Shown: one piece after another, positions 38,033-48,560 of the stretch
Numbering within the stretch: the stretch's first letter is position 1
How the letters are laid out: each line of letters starts with the position of its first letter
Notes under the pieces: model-generated
The model's database searches: none
Seen by the model: the letters and a program-made list of their open reading frames with translations, nothing else
Told to the model about the DNA's origin: nothing
Source of the DNA: Gracilibacillus ureilyticus
Lineage (GTDB): Bacteria; Bacillota; Bacilli; Bacillales; Amphibacillaceae
Direction: 5' to 3'
Length of the DNA stretch: 64,000 nt
NCBI RefSeq assembly: GCF_900111195.1
Contig: NZ_FOGL01000017.1
Span: 1-64,000 of the forward strand
Position numbers and translations under genes: made by a program

Positions 38033-39796
38033 ATGAGAAGAACAAAAATAGTATGTACAATTGGACCTGCATCTGAAGCAATTGATAAACTGGAACAATT
38101 AATAGAAGCAGGTATGAATGTAGCGAGACTAAATTTTTCCCATGGTGATTTTGAAGAACATGGTGCCAGAATTGAAAATATTCGTAAAGCAGCAAAGAAA
38201 CTAGGTAAGACAGTAGCAATTTTACTAGATACAAAAGGTCCTGAAATTAGAACAGGGGTATTGAAAGACGGAAAAGCAGAAATTATTAAAGGAAACACTG
38301 TTTATGTTTCGATGGATGAAACAATTGAAGGAAGTGCGGAAAGAATCAGTGTTACTTATCCTGAATTGATTCATGATGTAGAACCAGGCTCCAAATTGTT
38401 ATTGGACGATGGCCTGATTGCTCTGGAAGTAGTTGAAGTACTGAAAGATCAAAATGAGTTAAAAACAGTTGCATTAAATTCTGGTCTGTTAAAAAACAAA
38501 AAAGGTGTTAATGTACCGAATGTTAGTGTGAAATTACCGGGAATCACTGACAAAGATGCTGCTGATATAAAATTTGGTATCGAGCAAGGGGTAGACTTTA
38601 TCGCTGCTTCTTTCGTGCGCCGTGCATCAGATGTATTGGAAATACGCGGATTATTAGAAGAAAACAATGCAACACATATTCAGATTATCCCTAAAATTGA
38701 AAACCAGGAAGGTGTCGATAATCTTGATGCTATCCTGCAGGTAAGTGATGGATTAATGGTAGCACGTGGTGACTTAGGTGTGGAAATTCCTCCTGAAGAT
38801 GTGCCATTAGTACAAAAAGAAATGATCCAAAAATGTAACAATGCAGGTAAGCCTGTTATTACAGCGACTCAGATGCTTGATTCTATGCAGCGCAATCCTC
38901 GTCCAACAAGAGCGGAAGCATCAGATGTTGCGAATGCCATATTTGATGGAACAGATGCTATCATGCTTTCAGGAGAAACAGCAGCAGGAGACTATCCAAT
39001 TGAAGCAGTATTGACGATGAGTAATATTGCGAAAAAAGCAGAGACAGCAATTAATCATAAAGCAGTATTGGATGCACGTTCCAAAGCTACCGATATGACA
39101 ATTACGGATGCGATTAGTCAATCTGTCAATCACTCTGCAATGAACCTGAACGTTGATGCAATTCTGACACCAACTGTCAGCGGATTTACTGCACGTATGA
39201 TTTCTAAATACCGCCCGGAAGCTTCAATCATTGCAATGACATTTAATGAACAAGTAAGCAGAAGACTTGCTCTTGTATGGGGTGTAGAAACAATCGTCGG
39301 CAACTTACTTCATACAACAGATGATGTGTTAGAGGAAGCAATCGAAAGAGGCTTGGAGACTGGACATTTTAAACGTGGAAACCGTGTCATCATAACTGCT
39401 GGTGTACCTGTAGGCGAAAGCGGGACAACCAACCTAATGAAAATTCATGTTATTGGGGATGTGCTTGCTAAAGGTCAGGGTGTTGGAAAAGGCAGTGCAT
39501 ATGGACGAGCAGTGATCGTAAAAGATGCAGAAGAAGCGAAATTAAAAGTTCAGCAGGATGATATTATTGTCACATATGGCACTGATAAAGACATGATACC
39601 GGCAATCGAAAAAGCTGCCGGGATTATTACAGAAGAAGGCGGCTTAACATCGCATGCAGCGGTTGTTGGTCTAAGTCTTGGTATCCCTGTAATTGTAGGG
39701 GTAGAAAAGGCACTTGAACTTATAGAGGATGGTCAGGATATTACAATAGATGCACATAAAGGTGATATCTACTCAGGGCATGCCAGCGTACTTTAA
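38033..39796 (+). CDS. pyk: Pyruvate kinase with C-terminal PEP-utilising domain
   Basis: The protein has 587 residues from ATG 38033, which has AAGGAGGAAG upstream; an earlier ATG at 37991 lies in the leader with no site. The TIM-barrel catalytic part (about 1-350) holds [30 protein letters not shown] and the MLSGETAAG motif. The extra C-terminal PEPut domain (about 500-587), with the family's TSHAAVV His motif, is the usual Bacillus extension of about 110 residues. It converts PEP to pyruvate. Second gene of the operon. Confidence 0.97.
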   Translation: MRRTKIVCTIGPASEAIDKLEQLIEAGMNVARLNFSHGDFEEHGARIENIRKAAKKLGKTVAILLDTKGPEIRTGVLKDGKAEIIKGNTVYVSMDETIEGSAERISVTYPELIHDVEPGSKLLLDDGLIALEVVEVLKDQNELKTVALNSGLLKNKKGVNVPNVSVKLPGITDKDAADIKFGIEQGVDFIAASFVRRASDVLEIRGLLEENNATHIQIIPKIENQEGVDNLDAILQVSDGLMVARGDLGVEIPPEDVPLVQKEMIQKCNNAGKPVITATQMLDSMQRNPRPTRAEASDVANAIFDGTDAIMLSGETAAGDYPIEAVLTMSNIAKKAETAINHKAVLDARSKATDMTITDAISQSVNHSAMNLNVDAILTPTVSGFTARMISKYRPEASIIAMTFNEQVSRRLALVWGVETIVGNLLHTTDDVLEEAIERGLETGHFKRGNRVIITAGVPVGESGTTNLMKIHVIGDVLAKGQGVGKGSAYGRAVIVKDAEEAKLKVQQDDIIVTYGTDKDMIPAIEKAAGIITEEGGLTSHAAVVGLSLGIPVIVGVEKALELIEDGQDITIDAHKGDIYSGHASVL

Positions 39797-39804
39797 TGTT
39801 ATAA

Positions 39805-39842
39805 TTGAGAAGCAGGAAAATTCATCTCCTGCTTCTCTTTTG
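39805..39842 (+). terminator. Terminator of pfkA-pyk
   Basis: A perfect 11-bp stem (39807-39817 with 39827-39837) is followed by a T-rich tail. Confidence 0.85.
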
Positions 39843-39957
39843 CTTATTAGGGATTAAGTTAACATGGTATACTGTTAATCCTCACATAAAGCAATCTTCT
39901 CTGTAGCATATACTGCCAGGGTGTAAGTTGGTTATAAAAGGAAGGGAGAGGTGTTAC

Positions 39958-40350
39958 ATGTTTCGATGGATCTTTTTAGCAATTTTGATTATGCCTGCAT
40001 TAGAGATTGGTGTAATGATCTGGGCTGGCGGGCAAATTGGTCCATGGTGGGTTGTCCTGTTAATTATATTTACAGGAATTATAGGTGCGTGGTTAGCTAA
40101 GAGACAAGGGCTTGATACTTTTAGAAAAGCACAGCATGCTATGCAAGCCGGCAGGGCTCCTCAAGAGGAGATTTTTGATGGTATTTGCATCCTGATCGGA
40201 GGCATAGTTTTGTTGACACCAGGGTTTATAACAGATGCAATTGGCTTTGTTCTGTTAATCCCTAGTACGAGACGGCCGATAAAAGAGCTCATTAAAAAGA
40301 CTCTTCACCAAATGATGAAAAATGGGCGGTTTATGATTTATCGACGTTAA
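39958..40350 (+). CDS. fxsA: FxsA-family membrane protein (YtzA-like)
   Basis: The protein has 130 residues from ATG 39958 behind GGGAGAGGTG; a longer frame upstream lacks a site. Three to four hydrophobic helices lie in residues 3-105, with the family signature LIIFTGIIGAWLAKRQGLDT near 40-60 and LLTPGFITDAIGF near 85-97. FxsA overproduction relieves phage T7 exclusion by F PifA in E. coli; the native role is unclear. The 3' end overlaps ytvI's 3' end by 20 bases on the other strand. Confidence 0.92.
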   Translation: MFRWIFLAILIMPALEIGVMIWAGGQIGPWWVVLLIIFTGIIGAWLAKRQGLDTFRKAQHAMQAGRAPQEEIFDGICILIGGIVLLTPGFITDAIGFVLLIPSTRRPIKELIKKTLHQMMKNGRFMIYRR

Positions 40351-41458
40351 CCTTTCCTGTTTTTAAAAAATGTATTACCGTTAAAAATAGCTTTGCCTGA
40401 TGGGTTGCATTACCCAGAAAAAGGATAAGTGGTCCAGCCCAGAGCCCATTCATACCAAAAAGCTGATAACCTAAATAGACGGCTAATATTGTTAATAGCG
40501 GATGAATTCCAAGTGCATCTGAGATCAGTTTTGGTTCCAGAATTTGCCGCTGAATTATTATAAGTAAATACAATCCAGCCAGGAAAAGTGCTAAGATGTC
40601 CTGCCCGCTTAAAAATAAGTAAAAAGCCCAGGGAATGAAAACAACTCCTGTACCAAGTATCGGTAAAAGGTCCAAAGCGGATATAATCACAGAAATCGTA
40701 AGGGCATGCTCCATCCTTAACAGCATCAGTCCGATTAATATCGTAATAAAAGAGATACTTACAAGAAGAAACTGAGCTTTAATATATTTTAATAAAGTAA
40801 TTTTTAATTGATCGTATATTTTCAATGGAAGAAGATATACAGAGGAACCCATCCTGCTTTTGGCCCAAAGGGTAAACTTCGGCCAGTCTTTACAAATGAA
40901 AAAGGTGCATAGTAAAGAAAATATGATAATAGTCATTGTGCCAGGCAATGCAGTTAATTGCTCACCAATTGAACTAAGCAATTTTTCCAAAAAGGCAGCA
41001 AACTGATCTGCAAAACTAATACTGATCTCATCAAGCTGCTCCTTCATAAGTGCATTCTGTTCAGGGGTTAAACTGTCCATATAACTGTTCATTTTATTTA
41101 GTAAAGGCAGCAACCAATCATTTATCTTTCCTGACAGCTCTACCAGAAATGCTTGAAATGGACCAGGCAGCCACTTCGCTAAATAGATGATTCCGTCAAT
41201 AATTTCAAAGACGATAAAGGCAAATAATAAAACAATCGAACAGATAGTAAATAGAAGAACAGTCACACATGCTGCTGTATGGTTAAAATGAAAAGTGGAT
41301 TTTACTAATTGTATGAACGGATAAAGCAGAAGGGAAAAAAAGCATGCTAGCAGAAACGGAAATAAAAATTGAACAGAAGTGTAGATAAGTAGGAAAAAAG
41401 TAATAAATATAGCTAATAAAACTGTAAACCGAATGATTGTTTCCTTAGAAAAGTTCAT
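40331..41458 (-). CDS. ytvI: Sporulation membrane protein YtvI, AI-2E transporter family
   Basis: This 375-residue polytopic protein has paired helices near 9-45 and 60-90, a polar middle section, then four to five helices from about 150 to 350. It belongs to the AI-2E/PerM family. In B. subtilis ytvI is a sigma-E sporulation gene. The convergent 20-base overlap with fxsA leaves no room for a terminator between them. Confidence 0.93.
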   Translation of the reverse strand: MNFSKETIIRFTVLLAIFITFFLLIYTSVQFLFPFLLACFFSLLLYPFIQLVKSTFHFNHTAACVTVLLFTICSIVLLFAFIVFEIIDGIIYLAKWLPGPFQAFLVELSGKINDWLLPLLNKMNSYMDSLTPEQNALMKEQLDEISISFADQFAAFLEKLLSSIGEQLTALPGTMTIIIFSLLCTFFICKDWPKFTLWAKSRMGSSVYLLPLKIYDQLKITLLKYIKAQFLLVSISFITILIGLMLLRMEHALTISVIISALDLLPILGTGVVFIPWAFYLFLSGQDILALFLAGLYLLIIIQRQILEPKLISDALGIHPLLTILAVYLGYQLFGMNGLWAGPLILFLGNATHQAKLFLTVIHFLKTGKVNVDKS

Positions 41459-41753
41459 CTTATATATCCTCTCATGAAAGTAACTTAGATATTTTTCAAA
41501 TAGTAATAGATTATGTTAAGATGGTTATGGGGAAAAGCTTTCCTTATGGTGTATACATACTATATGTGTTCCTGTTGCCTTGTTAGTACAAGCTATGCAA
41601 ATAGAAAGATTATATGCTTAAATTTAATCGTTTTCATTTACTATCTAATTTTCTTTGTTTATAATAAGCATGGGGATGTTCAAGAGCACCTAAGGTGAAA
41701 GCTTTTGAGGATAAGAAAATATTGAAAATGGATATGAAAAGGAGAGAGATGTT
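41459..41753. other. Intergenic region upstream of citZ
   Basis: This 295-base region separates divergent ytvI and citZ and must hold both promoters. GGAAAAGCTTTCC (41531-41543) is a near-palindrome, and TGAAAGCTTTTG (41697-41708) is weakly cre-like. In B. subtilis citZ is repressed by CcpA and CcpC, but I found no clear ATAA-N7-TTAT CcpC box. A 61-codon frame here has no Shine-Dalgarno. Confidence 0.45.
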
Positions 41754-42869
41754 ATGTCAACAACGAAAGGACTTGAAGGGGTAGTTGCAGCAGACACAAA
41801 GATAAGTTCGATTATTGATGATCAGCTTACATATGTAGGTTATACGATTGATGACCTTGCTGAGAATGCTAGTTTTGAAGAAGTTGTTTTTTTATTATGG
41901 AATAAACGTCTTCCAAATAAAGAAGAATTAGCACAGCTTGAACAAGACTTATATAATAATATGGCTATTCCATCTGGAATTATTGACCATTTTAAGTCAT
42001 ATGAAATACATAAAGTACACCCAATGGGTGCATTACGTACTGCCATTTCGTTACTTGGACTTTACGATGAAGAAGCAGATAACATGAGTGAAGAAGCAAA
42101 CAAGCGAAAGGCCATCCGGCTGCAAGCGAAAGTTGCTTCAGTCGTTACAGCATTCTCAAGAGTACGTGATGGAAAAGATCCGATTCAACCAAAAGAAGGA
42201 CTGAGTTATGCAGCAAATTTCCTTTATATGCTGAATGGTGAGGTGCCATCAGAATTGGAAGAAGAGGCAATTAATAAAGCATTGGTACTTCACGCTGACC
42301 ATGAATTAAATGCATCTACATTTACTTCACGCGTATGTGTCGCAACATTATCTGATATGTACTCAGGAATTACAGCGGCAATCAGTGCATTGAAAGGCCC
42401 TCTTCATGGAGGTGCGAATGAGGCAGTTATGAAAATGCTGCTTGAAATTGGTGAAGTTGAAAACGCCATTCCATATGTAAAAGATAAAATGTCTAAAAAA
42501 GAAAAGGTTATGGGGATGGGACACCGTGTCTATAAAACAGGCGACCCGCGTGCAAAACACTTAAAGAAAATGTCGAAAGAATTAACCGAACTTCATGGTA
42601 TGGAAAAATGGTATGAAATGTCGGTACAAATCGAGGAGTATATTAAGGCGGAAAAAGGGTTGCCGGCAAATGTTGATTTTTATTCTGCTTCTGTCTACCA
42701 TTGTTTAGGAATTAAGCATGATCTATATACACCGATGTTTGCAATGAGCCGTTTCTCCGGCTGGATCGCACACATATTGGAACAATACGAGAACAATCGT
42801 TTAATTCGTCCGCGCGCTGAATATGTTGGCCCGCAAAAACAGGAATATGTAGACATTAACGAGCGTTAA
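41754..42869 (+). CDS. citZ: Citrate synthase
   Basis: This 371-residue enzyme condenses acetyl-CoA with oxaloacetate. Catalytic regions are GPLHGGANEAVM (about residue 220), MGHRVYKTGDPRA (about 260) and the C-terminal FYSASVYHCLGI with its Asp. AAAGGAGAGAGATG precedes the start at 41754. Operon with icd, 106 bases apart. The mdh gene that usually closes this operon is not here. Confidence 0.97.
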   Translation: MSTTKGLEGVVAADTKISSIIDDQLTYVGYTIDDLAENASFEEVVFLLWNKRLPNKEELAQLEQDLYNNMAIPSGIIDHFKSYEIHKVHPMGALRTAISLLGLYDEEADNMSEEANKRKAIRLQAKVASVVTAFSRVRDGKDPIQPKEGLSYAANFLYMLNGEVPSELEEEAINKALVLHADHELNASTFTSRVCVATLSDMYSGITAAISALKGPLHGGANEAVMKMLLEIGEVENAIPYVKDKMSKKEKVMGMGHRVYKTGDPRAKHLKKMSKELTELHGMEKWYEMSVQIEEYIKAEKGLPANVDFYSASVYHCLGIKHDLYTPMFAMSRFSGWIAHILEQYENNRLIRPRAEYVGPQKQEYVDINER

Positions 42870-42975
42870 TCTGGAGTGAAAACGATGACGGATCACTTTG
42901 TCTACTTTCTGATTCGTCTAGTTTTGCTATACATGCTATAATGTTATTGAATTTGAAATTAGGAGGAATTGAAGA

Positions 42976-44241
42976 ATGGGAGAAAAAATCACAGTAGAAA
43001 ATGGTAAGGTGCAGACACCTAATAAACCAATTATTCCATTTATCGAAGGAGACGGAACAGGTCCGGATATTTGGGCAGCTGCAAGCCGCGTGTTAGAAGC
43101 AGCGGTTGAAAAAGCGTATAATGGTGAAAAAGGTATTGAATGGAAAGAAGTCCTTGCTGGTGAAAAAGCATATAACCAAACAGGAGAATGGCTTCCGGAA
43201 GAGACATTAGACGCTATTCGCGAATATAAAATTGCTATTAAAGGACCTCTTACAACTCCAATCGGTGGCGGTATCCGCTCTTTAAACGTAGCATTACGCC
43301 AAAAACTTGATTTATTTACATGTCTTCGTCCAGTGCGCTGGTTTGAAGGTGTTCCTTCTCCGGTTAAACGCCCTGAAGATACTGATATGGTTATCTTCCG
43401 TGAAAACACAGAGGATATCTATGCAGGTATCGAATGGCAAAAAGGTTCTGACGAAGTGAAAAAAGTAATTGACTTCTTACAAAACGAAATGGGTGTAACG
43501 AATATCCGTTTCCCTGAAACTTCCGGTATCGGTGTGAAACCAGTATCCGAAGAAGGAACAAGTAGACTTGTTCGTGCAGCAATCGATTATGCGATTAAAG
43601 AAGGCCGTAAGAGTGTTACTTTAGTACATAAAGGTAATATTATGAAATTTACTGAAGGTGCATTCAAAAACTGGGGTTATGAGCTAGCAGAAAAAGAATA
43701 CGGTGATAAAGTATTTACTTGGGCTGAATATGACAAGATTGTTGAAGATAAAGGGCGCGAGGCAGCTGACAAGGCGCAATCTGAAGCAGAAGCAGCTGGC
43801 AAAATCATCGTGAAAGATGCAATTGCAGATATTTTCCTTCAACAGATTCTTACACGTCCAAAAGAATTTGACGTAGTAGCAACAATGAACTTAAACGGTG
43901 ATTATGTTTCTGATGCATTAGCAGCACAGGTTGGTGGAATTGGTATTGCGCCAGGTGCGAACATTAACTACGAATCTGGACATGCGATTTTTGAAGCAAC
44001 TCACGGAACTGCACCTAAATATGCTGGTCTTGATAAGGTAAATCCATCTTCAGTAATCCTTTCTGGTGTATTAATGCTTGAACACCTTGGCTGGAGAGAA
44101 GCAGCAGACTTAATCGTTCAATCAATGGACAAAACAATTGGTTCCAAAGTTGTAACATATGACTTTGCTCGTCTCATGGATGGAGCAACAGAAGTAAAAA
44201 CTTCTCAGTTTGCAGATGAATTAATTAAAAATATGGGTTAA
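42976..44241 (+). CDS. icd: NADP-dependent isocitrate dehydrogenase
   Basis: This 421-residue enzyme is close to the B. subtilis 423. The substrate loop [12 protein letters not shown] (about 98-109), the [11 protein letters not shown] block and [23 protein letters not shown] are intact. It oxidises isocitrate to 2-oxoglutarate. An AGGAGGAATT site precedes ATG 42976. A TATAAT-like box (42936-42941) suggests some independent transcription. Terminator immediately after. Confidence 0.97.
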   Translation: MGEKITVENGKVQTPNKPIIPFIEGDGTGPDIWAAASRVLEAAVEKAYNGEKGIEWKEVLAGEKAYNQTGEWLPEETLDAIREYKIAIKGPLTTPIGGGIRSLNVALRQKLDLFTCLRPVRWFEGVPSPVKRPEDTDMVIFRENTEDIYAGIEWQKGSDEVKKVIDFLQNEMGVTNIRFPETSGIGVKPVSEEGTSRLVRAAIDYAIKEGRKSVTLVHKGNIMKFTEGAFKNWGYELAEKEYGDKVFTWAEYDKIVEDKGREAADKAQSEAEAAGKIIVKDAIADIFLQQILTRPKEFDVVATMNLNGDYVSDALAAQVGGIGIAPGANINYESGHAIFEATHGTAPKYAGLDKVNPSSVILSGVLMLEHLGWREAADLIVQSMDKTIGSKVVTYDFARLMDGATEVKTSQFADELIKNMG

Positions 44242-44247
44242 TAATAT

Positions 44248-44281
44248 GAAAAACCTCCCTGAGTTTAGGGAGGTTTTTTCA
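44248..44281 (+). terminator. Terminator after icd
   Basis: A perfect stem of about 12 bp (AAAACCTCCCT with AGGGAGGTTTT) and six T residues closes the operon before phoP. Confidence 0.92.
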
Positions 44282-44300
44282 TATCTTTCTATATATTTTG

Positions 44301-44337
44301 TTAAGGGAATATTAAGAAATGTAAATAAAAATTAACA
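44301..44337 (+). promoter_or_regulatory. Candidate Pho box upstream of phoP
   Basis: TTAAGG (44301), TTAAGA (44312) and TTAACA (44332) lie on the same strand, the first two 11 bases apart, as in PhoP TT-A-C-A direct repeats. The third is 20 bases on. B. subtilis phoPR is autoregulated. Weak evidence. Confidence 0.3.
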
Positions 44338-44429
44338 GTAATTTTGCTTTTTTACTTGTATAAGCTATTCACATTCGTTTCTCCTCAATGTATGATAAGA
44401 GTAATATAGATAATAGATGGGGTGCTTGA

Positions 44430-45125
44430 ATGGAAGAGAAAGTCTTAATCGTTGATGATGAACAATCAATTGTGACACTTTTACAATATAATATTGAGAA
44501 ATCAGGATTTCAAACAGATGTAGCTTACGATGGGATGGAAGGCTTAGAGAAAGCATCGACTGGAGAATTCGATTTGATTGTGCTTGATCTGATGCTTCCC
44601 GGTATGGAAGGTACAGAGGTTTGCAAAGCATTAAGACAAAAACAAGTGGATACACCAATTCTGATGCTGACAGCAAAAGATGATGAATTTGATAAAGTTC
44701 TGGGATTGGAGTTAGGTGCAGATGATTATTTAACAAAACCATTCAGTCCCAAAGAAGTGGTGGCGAGGATAAAAGCAATCTTACGTCGGACAAGACAGAG
44801 AAATACACCATCTGATCAGAACTTCATTAAAATATCGGATTTAATTATTTATCCTCAACAATATGAAGCAACAATCAATGGGGATACATTGAGCTTTACA
44901 AGAAAAGAGTTTGAATTACTGCACTACCTGGCAAAACATAAAGGAAAAGTATTATCAAGAGATCAGTTGCTTAGTGCTGTATGGAATTATGATTTTGTTG
45001 GAGATACGAGAATTGTTGATGTTCATGTCAGTCATTTGCGGGAAAAAATAGAACCAGACACCAAGCATCCCGTATACATAAAAACAATCAGAGGATTAGG
45101 TTACAAAATGGAGGAACCGTCTTAA
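44430..45125 (+). CDS. phoP: Response regulator PhoP
   Basis: This 231-residue OmpR-family regulator has a receiver domain (1-120, acidic D9/D10, phosphoacceptor D53 in VLDLMLPG, K about 104) and a winged-helix DNA-binding domain (about 135-230, ending TIRGLGYKMEE). It directs the phosphate starvation response in Bacillus. Its stop overlaps phoR by one base (TAATG). Assignment to PhoP rests on its place after citZ-icd and on the phoR partner. Confidence 0.92.
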   Translation: MEEKVLIVDDEQSIVTLLQYNIEKSGFQTDVAYDGMEGLEKASTGEFDLIVLDLMLPGMEGTEVCKALRQKQVDTPILMLTAKDDEFDKVLGLELGADDYLTKPFSPKEVVARIKAILRRTRQRNTPSDQNFIKISDLIIYPQQYEATINGDTLSFTRKEFELLHYLAKHKGKVLSRDQLLSAVWNYDFVGDTRIVDVHVSHLREKIEPDTKHPVYIKTIRGLGYKMEEPS

Positions 45126-46504
45126 TGGGGGATGAGAATAAAGGCAATCTGTTTTTACGATACATAGTAATGATGACTTCTGTCTTTATTTTGATCGGCA
45201 TTGTCGTCGTACCTTTTACTACAGGCGATGACCGGTTTTTTGTTATTTTCGCACTAGCTATCGGTTATATTATTGTACTTGTTTTAATGTATCATTTGTT
45301 TGAAAATTATGTAAAGCCAATACGTGCTTCCATTAATGTAACAAACGAATTAGTTAAAGGAAACTATAATGTTCGTACATATGTAAAACCAGCTGGAGAA
45401 GCTCAGCAATTAAGTGAATTAATTAATCAGCTTGCACGTAACTTACAGGAAATGTACATACAGGAAAAAATGCAGGGCAGTCAATGGAAAACAGTAATCA
45501 ATAACATGGAAAGCGGCTTGATGTTAATTGATGAACGCGGATATGTCCATCTCGTAAATCGTAAGTTCTTGCAAATGTTTGGGGAAAATTCCTTACATTA
45601 TATCGGTTATCTATATTACGATGTTTTGGCTCAAAAAAGTATCCATAGAGTGGTTCAGGAAACTTTCCTTTACGAAGAAAAAATGACCGGTGCGATTACA
45701 AGGTTAATTGATGGGCAGAAACACCATATAGAAGTTGTCGGGGCACCGGTAATTAATGATGTAAAAGAACTAAAAGGCGCTGTGCTTGTATTTCATGATA
45801 TCACTGATTTGAAAAGAGTCGAACAAATGCGTAAAGACTTTGTTGCAAATGTGTCCCATGAATTGAAGACACCAATTACTTCCATTAGAGGATTTTCGGA
45901 AACATTGCTTGATGGAGCGATGGAAGATGAACAACTATCCAGACAATTTATTGATATTATTTTAAAGGAAAGTACGAGATTACAAGCATTAGTGCAAGAT
46001 TTATTAGAACTTTCCAAGTTAGAAAAAGAAGAGTTGCAACTATCGAAAAAATTAATTGAAGTAGATGAGTGGATCACAAATATTACCACATTAATTGAAC
46101 AACAGGTAATAAATAAATCGATCATATTTTCAGTAGAGGTCGAAGAGGGAATTACTTTTTATGGTGATCCAGACAGACTCCAGCAGGTTGTCCTTAATCT
46201 TCTTTATAATGGGATTAATTATACACCGGAAAAAGGGAAGATCGCTTTATTGATGAGCAGTGAAGAGGAAGTGATAAAAGTGAAGGTTTCTGATACAGGC
46301 ATCGGCATACCTGAAGATTCGATTCACCGTATTTTTGAACGGTTTTACCGTGTCGATCGTGCCAGAAGCAGAAATACAGGCGGAACAGGGTTAGGATTGG
46401 CAATTGTCAAGCACATTGTGGAGGCACATAAGGGAAAAATTGAAGTGGAGAGTGAAGTGAATAAAGGTACTACTTTCACTGTTACACTTCCAAAAGAGTG
46501 GTAG
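45125..46504 (+). CDS. phoR: Sensor histidine kinase PhoR without the large extracytoplasmic domain
   Basis: This 459-residue protein is about 120 residues shorter than B. subtilis PhoR (579). Two membrane helices (about 11-30 and 37-60) are joined by a loop of only about six residues (TTGDDR), so the usual extracellular PDC-like domain is missing. HAMP (about 60-115), PAS (about 120-230), HisKA with H245 in VSHELKTP and HATPase with the DTGIGI and GTGLGLAI boxes are all present. It signals to PhoP. The missing domain implies that signal input comes through the PAS domain, HAMP or membrane. Confidence 0.9.
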   Translation: MGDENKGNLFLRYIVMMTSVFILIGIVVVPFTTGDDRFFVIFALAIGYIIVLVLMYHLFENYVKPIRASINVTNELVKGNYNVRTYVKPAGEAQQLSELINQLARNLQEMYIQEKMQGSQWKTVINNMESGLMLIDERGYVHLVNRKFLQMFGENSLHYIGYLYYDVLAQKSIHRVVQETFLYEEKMTGAITRLIDGQKHHIEVVGAPVINDVKELKGAVLVFHDITDLKRVEQMRKDFVANVSHELKTPITSIRGFSETLLDGAMEDEQLSRQFIDIILKESTRLQALVQDLLELSKLEKEELQLSKKLIEVDEWITNITTLIEQQVINKSIIFSVEVEEGITFYGDPDRLQQVVLNLLYNGINYTPEKGKIALLMSSEEEVIKVKVSDTGIGIPEDSIHRIFERFYRVDRARSRNTGGTGLGLAIVKHIVEAHKGKIEVESEVNKGTTFTVTLPKEW

Positions 46505-46645
46505 GATTATTCCTGCTGCTTTTTTTGTTGGCTTAGGCAAATAGTCGTGACAAGCTGTAACCAATTTTTTTAAATGATGAAACCTTTTTACTAATATATC
46601 CGTACATATATTAGAATCATTTTATATTATACAGGGGGAATATGA

Positions 46646-47638
46646 ATGACGTTAAAGCAAATATACAGTTGGATTGGAATTGTGATTGCTGCTGTAGTAC
46701 TCGCTATTGTTGGATTGACAAGCTGGTATACGGTGGATGAATCAGATCAGGCGGTTGTCATAACATTTGGTAAAGCAGATGAAGGGATAACAGAACCCGG
46801 ACTTCATTTTAAGCTGCCATGGCCAATACAGACCGTAGAGAAATTATCAAAAGAGACATTTAGTTTGAATTTTGGTTATGATCAGGAGAATGCGGAAAAT
46901 GCGGATATTGTCCGTATGATTACAGGGGATGAGAATATCTTACAGGCAGACTTAGTTGTTCAGTGGAAAATCATTGATCCTGCTAAATATTTATTTCATG
47001 CTGACGATCCCGAACAAGTTTTATACAATGCCACTTCAGCTTCATTACGGAGCATTATTGGATCCTCCACAGTTGATGAAGCATTAACAGATGGAAAAGC
47101 TGAAATAGAGAATCAGGTGTTAGACCTGTTAGTTTCCGTGATGGAAGATTATGAAGTTGGGATAGCTATTCAAGATGTGAAATTACAGGAAGTAGACTTG
47201 CCAAATGAGGAAGTAAGACAGGCATTTATGAAAGTAACCGATGCGAGAGAAACAATGAATACAAAGAAAAATGAAGCAGATAAATATCGTAATGAGATAA
47301 TAGAAGAAGCACAAGGGGAGAAAGACGCTATAATTTCCCGTGCAGAAGGTGATAAGGTAGAACGGATTGAAACAGCAAGGGGTAATGTTGCAGGGTTTGA
47401 TGCGTTATATAATGCATATCAGAGTAACCCTGATATTACGCGTCAGCGGTTAGTGTTGGAAACGTTAGATGAAGTATTACCAGATGCGAATATCTATATT
47501 ATGAATGATGATGGCAATACGATTAAATATTTGCCACTTGGCCAGAATGGATCGGCAGCAACGATACCGCCGGCAGAGGATGCAGAAGGGAATACAGAGG
47601 AAGCTAGTAAGGAGGGGTCTGCTAATGACAACCAATAA
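46646..47638 (+). CDS. hflK: FtsH protease modulator HflK
   Basis: This 330-residue protein has one N-terminal membrane helix (about 9-28) and a band-7/SPFH domain (about 33-230). A coiled coil (DARETMNTKKNEADKYRNEI...) and an acidic low-complexity tail follow. HflK and HflC form a membrane complex that adjusts FtsH proteolysis. Operon with hflC, overlapping by 14 bases. Starts at ATG 46646 with GGGGGAA. Confidence 0.93.
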   Translation: MTLKQIYSWIGIVIAAVVLAIVGLTSWYTVDESDQAVVITFGKADEGITEPGLHFKLPWPIQTVEKLSKETFSLNFGYDQENAENADIVRMITGDENILQADLVVQWKIIDPAKYLFHADDPEQVLYNATSASLRSIIGSSTVDEALTDGKAEIENQVLDLLVSVMEDYEVGIAIQDVKLQEVDLPNEEVRQAFMKVTDARETMNTKKNEADKYRNEIIEEAQGEKDAIISRAEGDKVERIETARGNVAGFDALYNAYQSNPDITRQRLVLETLDEVLPDANIYIMNDDGNTIKYLPLGQNGSAATIPPAEDAEGNTEEASKEGSANDNQ

Positions 47639-48560
47639 TGATAATGTTTATGAGATGAAGAAATTGTCTCCAAAAGAAATTAAACGATATGTAAAGATCG
47701 GTTTATCGCTCCTGTTACTGCTTATCATTGCTATTGTTGCAGTTAGCAGTATGTTTGTTGTTAAAGAGGGCGAGTATAAGGTTGTACGTCAATTTGGCGA
47801 AGTGGTTCGGATTGAGAGTGAACCAGGGCTTAATTTCAGAATTCCGTTGTTCCAGTCGATTACTACTCTGCCAAATAAGAAGCTTGTATATGATGTTAAT
47901 GAGCGTGAAATTAATACATTGGATAAGAAAAGAATGATTATTGATAATTATGCGATATGGGAAATTACTGATCCTGCATTAATGATTGCGAATGCCCGTA
48001 CTGAAATTGGAGCAGAAGCGAGGATGGGAGAGTTTATTTTTTCAGTGATCCGTTCAGAATTAGGGGCAATGAATTATGAGGAAATAATTAATGATGAAGG
48101 AAGTACGAGAGGTGACTTGAACCAGCGGATTACCGAAAGGGTGAATGAGTTACTTGTTCGTGATAATTATGGTATCCAGGTAGATGATGTAAGAATCAAG
48201 CGGACAGATTTACCTGAAGAAAACGAACAGTCTATTTATAACCGGATGATCTCTGAACGTGAATCACAGGCACAGCGTTATTTATCACAGGGAGAGGCAG
48301 AGAAAAAGAGAATTATTGCCCAGGCTGATCGTGAAGTGACAGAAATGCTTTCTAAAGCAAATGCAGAAGCGGAGCAGATACGTGCAGAAGGGGAATTGGA
48401 AGCAGCTGAAATGTATAACAGCTCCTTCTCCCGTGACCCGGATTTCTACCAATTATATAGAACACTCGAATCTTATAAACAAACAATTGATGGGGAAACA
48501 ACGATCATTATTCCGCAAGGCTCACCATATGCCGATATATTATTAGGATATACAGAGTAG
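47625..48560 (+). CDS. hflC: FtsH protease modulator HflC
   Basis: The protein has 311 residues from ATG 47625 inside hflK, behind AAGGAGGGG. A longer in-frame start at 47505 is inside hflK with no site. One membrane helix (about 26-48), then a band-7 domain, then a coiled coil with SQGEAEKKRIIAQADREV. It partners HflK. Bacteria of the B. subtilis type often lack hflKC, so their presence here is worth noting. Confidence 0.93.
   Translation: MTTNNDNVYEMKKLSPKEIKRYVKIGLSLLLLLIIAIVAVSSMFVVKEGEYKVVRQFGEVVRIESEPGLNFRIPLFQSITTLPNKKLVYDVNEREINTLDKKRMIIDNYAIWEITDPALMIANARTEIGAEARMGEFIFSVIRSELGAMNYEEIINDEGSTRGDLNQRITERVNELLVRDNYGIQVDDVRIKRTDLPEENEQSIYNRMISERESQAQRYLSQGEAEKKRIIAQADREVTEMLSKANAEAEQIRAEGELEAAEMYNSSFSRDPDFYQLYRTLESYKQTIDGETTIIIPQGSPYADILLGYTE

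Noticed and set aside
41513-41698. A 61-codon frame upstream of citZ
   Set aside because: It has no Shine-Dalgarno and an odd Cys/Tyr-rich composition, and lies in the promoter region.
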